From NCBI GenBank assembly GCA_014584635.1, contig JACTML010000109.1:1-20635 (forward strand): a stretch of 20,635 bases of DNA, in the 5' to 3' direction. The notes under the pieces were generated by a model that saw only the letters and a list, made by a program, of their open reading frames with translations, had not been told where the DNA came from and did no database searches. Positions 8,156 to 13,764 of this stretch are shown here, piece by piece. Every line of letters starts with the position of its first letter. Position 1 is the first letter of the stretch. Made by a program: the position numbers and the translations under genes. The stretch is from Nitrosomonas eutropha (GTDB lineage: Bacteria; Pseudomonadota; Gammaproteobacteria; Burkholderiales; Nitrosomonadaceae).

Positions 8156-8197
8156 ACTGTCTGGCAACCCGGCCAGATAACCGGATTGCCAGATAGT
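8156..8197 (-). terminator. Strong hairpin after the doxX-like gene, probable terminator
   Basis: Bases 8156-8172 pair with 8181-8197 over 16 of 17 positions (one mismatch, one G-T wobble) around an 8-base loop. It starts 18 bases past the doxX-like stop codon. The following minus-strand sequence is only modestly T-rich, so termination is likely but not textbook. Confidence 0.5.
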
Positions 8198-8214
8198 CAG
8201 TGAATGCTGTTGCT

Positions 8215-8595
8215 TCAGGATGGATTGCGATGGTTATCCAAACTATAGCCACTCGCACCGTGTACCGCCAGCAGAATGAAACCACCTGCAATGGCTATGT
8301 TCTTGGTAAACATGATCAGCTGCATCTGATCAGCAAGGTTATTATGGAAAATTGCTGCAGCTGCCAGTGAAAATAGCGCTAATGCAACCGCTACCAGGCG
8401 TGTTTGCCAACCGAGAATGATTGCCAGGCCTCCACCTGCTTCCAGCAGAATGACCAGCGGCAATAATGCACCTGGTATACCCATTGCTTCCATATAACCT
8501 TGTGTATCAGCGTAGCCGGATATTTTGGAAATACCCGCCAGCAGAAATACCAGTGCCAGCAGCAGGCGAGCTATGAATTCACTTATTTTTTTCAT
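8215..8595 (-). CDS. DoxX-family membrane protein
   Basis: A 126-residue, four-helix membrane protein: hydrophobic spans lie near residues 8-24, 44-62, 66-86 and 97-114. The opening RLLLALVFLLAGISKISGY followed by GIPGALLPLVILLEAGGGLAIILGW is typical of the DoxX family, named for a subunit of a thiosulfate:quinone oxidoreductase; many members are linked to thiol or quinone redox stress. The exact reaction here is unknown. The ATG has a good ribosome site (AAAGGAG, seven bases before). It is 27 bases downstream of the pirin gene on the same strand and so is almost certainly co-transcribed with it; a hairpin terminator follows. Confidence 0.85.
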   Translation of the reverse strand: MKKISEFIARLLLALVFLLAGISKISGYADTQGYMEAMGIPGALLPLVILLEAGGGLAIILGWQTRLVAVALALFSLAAAAIFHNNLADQMQLIMFTKNIAIAGGFILLAVHGASGYSLDNHRNPS

Positions 8596-8622
8596 TTGAG
8601 TCTCCTTTGTTGAATAACTGGT

Positions 8623-9489
8623 TTATTGCTTGCGTTTTACCCATGCGCGATCACGCACAAACTGGTTGGTTTGGTAATCCAGCAATGCCTGATCGATTTC
8701 TTCACGAGTATTCATGACAAAAGGACCATGTTGCACGATGGGCTCATGCACCGGTTTGCCGCTGACCACAATAAAACGCGCACCTGCTTTTCCGGCAACG
8801 AAATCGAAAGCATCTTCCTCTGCGTCTGCTGCGACCAGCGAATGCCGGGCTACATTTTGTCCGTTAAATTGTCCATTGCCCTCAAATACATAGATGAAGT
8901 TCGTGTGTTGCTTTGGTAACGGATGCTGAAAATTCCGATCGGGCTGCAGGGTGACATCGAAATAATCTACCTGTGTCAGATCATCCTGAATCGGCGCAAC
9001 AACTTCGTTGAAGCGGCCAATCAGTACTTTCAGCCGGTAATTTCCGGTTTCTATCACCGGAAAGGCTTCAGCAGGAAATTCCTGATATTCCGCATGATCC
9101 ATTTTGTTGACAGCGGGCAGATTGATCCACAGCTGAAAACCGCGCAACAGACCATTTTCCTGTTTCGGCATTTCTGAATGAATTACGCCACTGGCAGCTT
9201 TCATCCATTGTGCCGCGCCCGGCCCGAGATTGCCGGTATTGCCCATACTATCCTGGTGTTGCATGTGGCCATCCAGCATGTAAGTGAACGTGACAAACCC
9301 CCGATGCGGATGCGGTGGAAAACCGGCAATATAATCATTCGGGTTGTCGCTGCTGATGTGATCCAGCAATAAAAACGGATCGTAATTGCGCAATGCTGCT
9401 GTGCCAATTGTGCGATGGACAATTACGCCGGCACCTTCACGCACAGCAGTTGCCGGAATAATTCGTGCGGTATTCACGACTGTATTCAT
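8623..9489 (-). CDS. Pirin-family cupin protein (possible quercetin 2,3-dioxygenase)
   Basis: A bicupin of 288 residues from the preferred start. The N-terminal cupin holds the metal site expected for pirins: HPHRGF (His60, His62) and VIHSEMP (His104, Glu106), the same His-His-His-Glu set as in characterised pirins. Bacterial pirins are reported to cleave quercetin or act as redox-sensing binding partners; the substrate here is unknown. The ATG at 9489 has AGGAG seven bases upstream; ATGs at 9492 and 9504 are in frame, and the last overlaps the ribosome site. It heads a pirin-doxX operon and is divergent from a LysR-type regulator 169 bases away, which probably controls it. Confidence 0.88.
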   Translation of the reverse strand: MNTVVNTARIIPATAVREGAGVIVHRTIGTAALRNYDPFLLLDHISSDNPNDYIAGFPPHPHRGFVTFTYMLDGHMQHQDSMGNTGNLGPGAAQWMKAASGVIHSEMPKQENGLLRGFQLWINLPAVNKMDHAEYQEFPAEAFPVIETGNYRLKVLIGRFNEVVAPIQDDLTQVDYFDVTLQPDRNFQHPLPKQHTNFIYVFEGNGQFNGQNVARHSLVAADAEEDAFDFVAGKAGARFIVVSGKPVHEPIVQHGPFVMNTREEIDQALLDYQTNQFVRDRAWVKRKQ

Positions 9490-9555
9490 CATGATTCTCC
9501 TCATGAAAACATTGTTTGATGTGGAGCCCGTTCAGTTTTGCTGGATACTGAGGTC

Positions 9556-9600
9556 TTGAACAGGTTCCGGGATGAGGACTATTATCTTCGTTGTTATAAT
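9556..9600 (+). promoter_or_regulatory. Divergent control region between the pirin operon and the LysR gene
   Basis: The AT-rich spacer holds TTGAAC (9556-9561), 18 bases, then TATTAT (9580-9585), a possible promoter for the regulator. ATTAT-N10-ATAAT at 9581-9600 is a dyad of the size used by LysR-type proteins, and a second dyad ATAAGAA/TTCTTAT spans 9598-9638. Which one is the operator cannot be decided from sequence. Confidence 0.35.
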
Positions 9601-9658
9601 AAGAATAAAGATCATTTTAAAGAAATAATTGTTCTTATAAAAACAACAGTGCAAAACT

Positions 9659-10618
9659 ATGGATCGCCTGGAAAATATGAATGCATTTGTGCACATTGTG
9701 GAGGCGGGCGGTATCAGTGCGGCTGCAGAGCGGCTGGAAGTGGCAAAATCTGTAATCAGCCGGCGGTTGAAGGAGCTGGAAGCCCATCTGGGTGTGCAGC
9801 TGTTTCATCGTACCACGCGCCAAATGAATCTTACCGATAGCGGCCGTGCCTTTTATGAACAGTCTGTCCGTATTCTGGCTGATGTGCAGGAAGCAGAACA
9901 TGCTGTTTCCCAATCACACGGTGCCCTGAAAGGTAATTTGCGCGTGGCAGTTCCACTCAGCTTTGGTCTGATGCATCTGGGACCGGCCATCACCGAATTT
10001 TTGCAGATGCATCCGGCGATCAGGTTTGATCTGGATTTCGATGATCGTCAGGTGGATTTACTGGCAGAAGGTTTTGATCTTGCCATCCGCATTGCCAGTT
10101 TGCCTGATTCCAGCCTGATTGCCCGTCGCCTGGCGCCAATCCAGGCGATTATGTGCGCCAGCCCTGCTTACCTGGAGCAAATGGGGGTCCCTCGTACACC
10201 GGGAGAGCTCATCCGACATCGTTGCCTTGCTTATAACCTGATCAGCAATAGCGATAACTGGAGCGTTTACGATGCCACGGGGCAGCTGATTAAAACCAGA
10301 ATCACGCCCTATCTGAAAGCCGGTAACGGCGAATTTCTGCGCGATGCTGCCATCGCCGGACTGGGCATTGTGCTGTTACCGGCTTTTATCGTTTATCGGG
10401 AAATTGAACGCGGGACGCTGCTTCCGATATTGACCGACTACCACTATCCGCAATTGGCAGCCTATGCTGTTTATCCACAGACTCGCCATCTTTCACGGCG
10501 TGTTCGGGTATTTATTGATTTTCTGAGCGGGCGTTTTGCGGAAAAACCCTATTGGGATACCTGCTTGCAGCATGAAAAGATACACATAAACTTGACAGAC
10601 AATCCAAAGCTGTTTTAA
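9659..10618 (+). CDS. LysR-type transcriptional regulator
   Basis: A 319-residue protein with the standard LTTR layout. An N-terminal winged helix-turn-helix covers residues 1-60 (MDRLENMNAFVHIVEAGGIS, AAAERLEVAKSVISRRLKELE, LFHRTTRQMNLTDSG), followed by a linker helix and a periplasmic-binding-protein-like effector domain from about residue 90. The opening and the RIASLPDSSLIARRL segment resemble the CrgA/aldehyde- and quinone-responsive subgroup common in proteobacteria. The C-terminal 20 residues are an unconserved extension. No good ribosome site precedes the ATG, but the family-typical N-terminus supports this start. Because it is divergent from the pirin-doxX operon it is the likely regulator of that operon and of itself; the effector is unknown. 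Confidence 0.9.
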   Translation: MDRLENMNAFVHIVEAGGISAAAERLEVAKSVISRRLKELEAHLGVQLFHRTTRQMNLTDSGRAFYEQSVRILADVQEAEHAVSQSHGALKGNLRVAVPLSFGLMHLGPAITEFLQMHPAIRFDLDFDDRQVDLLAEGFDLAIRIASLPDSSLIARRLAPIQAIMCASPAYLEQMGVPRTPGELIRHRCLAYNLISNSDNWSVYDATGQLIKTRITPYLKAGNGEFLRDAAIAGLGIVLLPAFIVYREIERGTLLPILTDYHYPQLAAYAVYPQTRHLSRRVRVFIDFLSGRFAEKPYWDTCLQHEKIHINLTDNPKLF

Positions 10619-10619
10619 T
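10592..10619 (+). promoter_or_regulatory. Promoter of the PEP-CTERM gene, inside the LysR 3' end
   Basis: A consensus TTGACA (10592-10597) is followed after 16 bases by TTTAAT (10614-10619), five of six matching TATAAT. Transcription would start near 10626, too close to the ATG at 10633 for a normal leader, which favours the GTG at 10651 as start of the following gene. Confidence 0.55.
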
Positions 10620-10632
10620 GCTGTTTGGATAA

Positions 10633-11778
10633 ATGACAAAAGGGTTAAACGTGAAACATAATAATCTGCAGCTATCAACGGGTATTTTTTTTACGGCTGT
10701 ACTGTCATTGGGGCAGACAGCGCAAGCTGATCCGATCGTGATTCCCAATCTGATCCTTGGTGGCAGCCAGACAATCAGCATGGATACGGATACTGGTGTT
10801 GTTATTGTCGGTAATTCAGCTACTGGCAATGGTTCGCTGAAAGTTCAGGATGGTGCAGCCCTTGGAAATGGCTATAGCCCAACGAGTGGTGGCGATATTG
10901 ATGGTGTGCCGTATGCCGAAGGAAAGGGTTATCTTGGTTTTAATTCCGCTTCCAGCGGCCTAGCGACTGTTACCGGTGAAGGCAGTCTGTGGGATAACTC
11001 AGGGGGAGATTTGTATGTTGGCTACCAGGGACAGGGAACACTTGCAGTAGAAAACGGAGGCACTGTTTCCAGTGAAGGGGGCTTTATTGGAACATACAGT
11101 GGCGCCAGCGGCTCTGTGACTGTTACGGGTGAAGAGAGCCGTTGGGATAATGTGAATCTTTACATCGGCGGAACGGATTCAGGTGTAGGCGGCCAGGGCA
11201 ATTTGACCATTAATGAGGGAGGTGTGGTATCGGTTTTTGACAATACGACTATCTGGTCTACAGGCAGTCTTTCCGGTAACAACGGTATTCTGGATGGAAA
11301 TGTCAGTAATTATGGCTCGATCAGCCCGGGGAATAGCGTTGACCCGATTGGTGTGCTGACAATTACCGGTGATCTCATGCTGGAAGATAGCAGCACACTG
11401 ATGTTCGATATTTTTAACCCGACAGAATACGACCAGCTTCTGGTTGAGGGAGATTTTACTGTTGGCGGTTTGCTGGATCTGAATTTCGACAGCTTTACTC
11501 AACCCGCTTCTGAGACAGCTTACAATCTTATCTACGTAGGTGGAAATGTGGATGGCGCCTGGGGAGGAATTAACGTTTCCACTGGTTTTGATTCCAGCTT
11601 GTTGAGCTACAGCTTTGTTAAAAGTGACCATGCTGATTACGCGCAGATGCTGCGTCTGATTGTTGCAGGAGTGGATGATTCGGAAAATTCCGTTCCGGAA
11701 CCTGCTTCCATACTGCTGCTTGGGCTGGGTGGCATCATGTTGCAGTGGCAGCGACGTTACCGCAGCCGTAACGGTTGA
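10633..11778 (+). CDS. PEP-CTERM-anchored surface protein with autotransporter-passenger-like repeats
   Basis: Up to 381 residues: a signal peptide (KHNNLQLSTGIFFTAVLSLG, cleavage after AQA), a Gly/Ser/Asn-rich beta-helix-like body and a C-terminal sorting tail. Two repeats of about 45 residues share the pattern S-G-x-x-T-V-T-G-E-x-S-x-W-D-N ... L-Y-x-G ... G-G-x-V-S, as in autotransporter passenger repeats. The following SISPGN ... LTITGDLMLEDSSTL ... YDQLLVEGDFTVGG also resembles passenger domains. There is no autotransporter barrel; instead residues 354-381 are VPEPASILLLGLGG then a basic tail, the PEP-CTERM signal read by exosortases. It should be exported, cut at the PEP site and placed on the surface or in the biofilm matrix. 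A GTG at 10651 with AAGGG seven bases upstream is the better start. No exosortase gene is in the window. Confidence 0.85.
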   Translation: MTKGLNVKHNNLQLSTGIFFTAVLSLGQTAQADPIVIPNLILGGSQTISMDTDTGVVIVGNSATGNGSLKVQDGAALGNGYSPTSGGDIDGVPYAEGKGYLGFNSASSGLATVTGEGSLWDNSGGDLYVGYQGQGTLAVENGGTVSSEGGFIGTYSGASGSVTVTGEESRWDNVNLYIGGTDSGVGGQGNLTINEGGVVSVFDNTTIWSTGSLSGNNGILDGNVSNYGSISPGNSVDPIGVLTITGDLMLEDSSTLMFDIFNPTEYDQLLVEGDFTVGGLLDLNFDSFTQPASETAYNLIYVGGNVDGAWGGINVSTGFDSSLLSYSFVKSDHADYAQMLRLIVAGVDDSENSVPEPASILLLGLGGIMLQWQRRYRSRNG

Positions 11779-11784
11779 ATCTGC

Positions 11785-11812
11785 TTGCGTATCAGGTCAG
11801 GCGTGCCATAAT
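11785..11812 (+). promoter_or_regulatory. Candidate promoter of the FAD oxidoreductase gene
   Basis: TTGCGT (11785-11790), 16 bases, then CATAAT (11807-11812) lie in the 75-base gap after the PEP-CTERM gene. A 5-bp hairpin (TCTGT/ACAGA) and the ribosome site AGAGGAGG follow. Plausible, unproven. Confidence 0.35.
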
Positions 11813-11853
11813 CGAATCTGTCTTGAAACAGAAAGAGGAGGTTACATCCGATT

Positions 11854-12549
11854 ATGCCAACCAGTTATGACGTCAGATTGCTGAGAAGAAAAGAAATAGC
11901 CGAAGGGACCATGGAGTTTACATTGGAGAAGCCACTGGGTTTTGAATACCGTGCCGGCCAGTATGGTGATCTGGTTCTGCCGCCGTCCACCGGACTGGAT
12001 GACAGCAACAACAAACACGGTTTTTCGTTTGTGAGCGCGCCATTTGAAAACACATTGCGGATGGCCACGCGCATGCGGGATTCGCGCTATAAAAAAGCAG
12101 CCGCCCAGGTTCCCGAAGGAACCATGGTGCAGTTGCTTGCGTTGTGGGGAGATTTCACACTGCAAAAGAATGAAACGATTCCGGCTGTATTTATTACCGG
12201 CGGTATCGGTATTACTCCGGTACGCAGTATTATTGCCCAGGCGACGCACGACAGGACAAATCACCGGATTACACTGATTTATGCCAACCGGACGCCGGCG
12301 CAGGCAGCGTATACCGATGAATTCAAACAGCTTGCAGCTGAAAACAGGAACTTTAATTTTGTGCCGGTGTATACCTCCACCCAGGGACATGTCAACGCCG
12401 AACTTATCAGGCAGCATGTGCCGGATGTTGCCACGCCACGCTACTATCTGTCCGGTCCGGAGGGAATGGTCAAGGCCATGCGCGCATTATTGATAGAAAT
12501 TGGCGCTGATGAAGACAACATCAAAACAGAAGAATTTGACGGTTATTGA
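11854..12549 (+). CDS. Ferredoxin-NADP reductase-like FAD/NAD(P)H oxidoreductase
   Basis: A 231-residue flavoprotein of the FNR superfamily, which moves electrons between NAD(P)H and a protein or small acceptor. The FAD-binding barrel holds HGFSFVS at 55-61, matching the family R-x-Y-S-x-x-S pattern except that His replaces the usual Arg. The NAD(P) domain has GGIGITPVRSI from residue 116 and SGPEGMVKAMRALL near the C-terminus, ending in EEFDGY. There is no fused 2Fe-2S or globin domain, so it is a stand-alone reductase whose partner is unknown. The ribosome site AGAGGAGG is 12 bases before the ATG, a slightly long spacing. It is convergent with the short DUF2325 gene. A ferric reductase role beside the iron locus is possible but not shown. 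Confidence 0.82.
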   Translation: MPTSYDVRLLRRKEIAEGTMEFTLEKPLGFEYRAGQYGDLVLPPSTGLDDSNNKHGFSFVSAPFENTLRMATRMRDSRYKKAAAQVPEGTMVQLLALWGDFTLQKNETIPAVFITGGIGITPVRSIIAQATHDRTNHRITLIYANRTPAQAAYTDEFKQLAAENRNFNFVPVYTSTQGHVNAELIRQHVPDVATPRYYLSGPEGMVKAMRALLIEIGADEDNIKTEEFDGY

Positions 12550-12561
12550 AGAAAGCTTTAA

Positions 12562-12578
12562 ACAAGCGTGCAGCTTGT
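12562..12578. terminator. Small hairpin between convergent genes, possible bidirectional terminator
   Basis: ACAAGC and GCTTGT form a perfect 6-bp stem with a 5-base loop. T-rich sequence follows on the plus strand (GATCTGCTTTTCGTTT) and TTTAAAG on the minus strand. It sits between the stop codons of the oxidoreductase and the short DUF2325 gene. Weak but well placed. Confidence 0.4.
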
Positions 12579-12592
12579 GATCTGCTTTTCGT

Positions 12593-13300
12593 TTATCCGG
12601 CCAGCGCGCCTGTGACGTTGAGTGGCGGAAAGCAGTGGCTGCCTGGATAAGTTCCGCCTGTTTTCTGTGAGAAAACGTGATCCCGGATAAGCGTTTCCAC
12701 TGCTTTGCCAAAAGTAACCAGATCCGATCGTTGCAGCATGGCGCAGTATTTGCGGGTGCGCTGACAGTATCGTCTGACAGCGAGAAAATCCGTATGGTTA
12801 ATGCAATCTACCGGGCAAATTACGATATTTACTCGGTCCAGCAGGGCGTACAGACAATCTGTATTATTGTGCACACCGCTGCGAAATATCATGAGATGTC
12901 CGCCCGCAGCTTCAATCAGACGATGATAGTCTGCATAAAGTGCAGCGCGTCCTCCGATGCATAGAATGGACTGATCCGCAAGCAATCGATCGTCAGCTTC
13001 GGGATAATTAATCGTCGGGCAGAGGGAAGATAAGGGTGATCGACCGGTCTTGATCCATGTCGTCCGGTAATCCCTGAATATCATCGGGTTGTTTTTATGC
13101 AGATGGTGGTGCGCAGAACTATCAGCGTGTAAAGATTTCCACGACAGACGTCGGAATATTCTTCTGGATATGGCACGGAATAACACGTTGCGTATCGTGT
13201 TAATCCAGTGATGTCGATGTTGTAATGCAGCGTATGGCAGCTCAGGTACTGATGTGTCTTGGCTGATCGCCGCCGGTGCTGTTTTTTTCAGAAATTTCAT
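12593..13300 (-). CDS. Short His-rich DUF2325 protein
   Basis: A 235-residue protein. Residues 111-210 form a DUF2325 domain, opening SILCIGGRAALYADYHRL and containing ICPVDC (Cys162, Cys166), His169, Cys179 and Cys186. The N-terminal 110 residues are basic and His-rich, with HRHH at 28-31 and HHHLH at 64-68, and have no recognisable domain, signal peptide or membrane helix. The function of DUF2325 is not established. The ATG at 13300 has AGGA seven bases upstream. It lies 151 bases downstream of hemP on the same strand, with a 9-bp inverted repeat between them, and is probably read from the Fur-controlled hemP promoter. A paralogous domain ends the 434-residue protein encoded at 17723-19027. 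A metal- or heme-binding role is inference from the residues and context. Confidence 0.75.
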   Translation of the reverse strand: MKFLKKTAPAAISQDTSVPELPYAALQHRHHWINTIRNVLFRAISRRIFRRLSWKSLHADSSAHHHLHKNNPMIFRDYRTTWIKTGRSPLSSLCPTINYPEADDRLLADQSILCIGGRAALYADYHRLIEAAGGHLMIFRSGVHNNTDCLYALLDRVNIVICPVDCINHTDFLAVRRYCQRTRKYCAMLQRSDLVTFGKAVETLIRDHVFSQKTGGTYPGSHCFPPLNVTGALAG

Positions 13301-13364
13301 AGTCGATCCTGTTTCAGAAAAAAAGCTGGCTTGCCCGGGAGGAATGGGCTGGCTTGCCGTTACA

Positions 13365-13399
13365 AATCACTGGGAGAGGAGAGAGAACTACCAGTGATT
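13365..13399 (-). repeat. 9-bp inverted repeat between hemP and the short DUF2325 gene
   Basis: AATCACTGG (13365-13373) and CCAGTGATT (13391-13399) are perfect inverted copies around a 17-base purine-rich spacer. An 11-base direct repeat GCTGGCTTGCC occurs nearby at 13325 and 13348. No T-tract follows on the minus strand, so this is a possible mRNA processing or partial attenuation structure rather than a clear terminator. Confidence 0.4.
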
Positions 13400-13451
13400 A
13401 CCAGAAAAGCAATATTCAGCTGTGAATACAGTGAGCCAAATGCGTTGCTGA

Positions 13452-13649
13452 TTACTTTGTCAGAATCAGCTTGTTGTTACGTGTCAGGCGTAAATGATAC
13501 TGCTCACCCTGATGTTGAATGAGTATCTGGTTGCTGTTCCCGAATAGATCTTCACTGCTGATCAGCTTGATCGGAAACGATGCTAACTGCAAGACAGATT
13601 CATCGCCAGATCCATACTCTTTGTGACATGAGGTATCGATTAAATTCAT
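13452..13649 (-). CDS. hemP: Hemin uptake protein HemP
   Basis: A 65-residue protein matching the small HemP family. The conserved C-terminal half reads SEDLFGNSNQILIQHQGEQY then HLRLTRNNKLILTK, with the family pattern I-x-H-x-G-x-x-Y-x-L-R-x-T-R-x-x-K-L-I-L-T-K. In studied bacteria HemP/HmuP is needed for heme use and acts on expression of the heme receptor gene. The ATG at 13649 is chosen because GGAG stands six bases upstream; the longer reading frame from 13661 would begin with TTG. It lies 115 bases downstream of the heme receptor gene but has its own promoter overlapped by a Fur box, so it can be expressed separately. It probably also leads transcription into the short DUF2325 gene. Confidence 0.9.
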   Translation of the reverse strand: MNLIDTSCHKEYGSGDESVLQLASFPIKLISSEDLFGNSNQILIQHQGEQYHLRLTRNNKLILTK

Positions 13650-13675
13650 GCTGTACTCCAACTGAATTCTTAAAT

Positions 13676-13716
13676 GAGAATGATTATCATTATAACAATT
13701 AAAATAATTTGTGCAA
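13676..13716 (-). promoter_or_regulatory. Fur-controlled promoter of hemP
   Basis: On the minus strand TTGCAC (plus 13711-13716), 16 bases and a perfect TATAAT (13689-13694) form a strong promoter. A Fur box at 13676-13694 overlaps the -10; it matches the 19-base GATAATGATAATCATTATC consensus at 16 positions. Fe(II)-Fur bound here would block RNA polymerase, so hemP should rise when iron is scarce. Confidence 0.85.
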
Positions 13717-13764
13717 GTATTTTTATTAAAATCAGTTGCAAGTTTGTTATTTTTAATCGCGTGC

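Noticed and set aside
11842..12417. A 191-codon minus-strand reading frame
   Set aside because: It is antisense to the oxidoreductase gene, whose FAD and NAD(P) motifs are clear, and it has no recognisable domain.
13676..13716. The hemP Fur region as a transposon or MITE end
   Set aside because: The palindrome is fully explained by a Fur box coinciding with a consensus promoter; no flanking duplication is seen.
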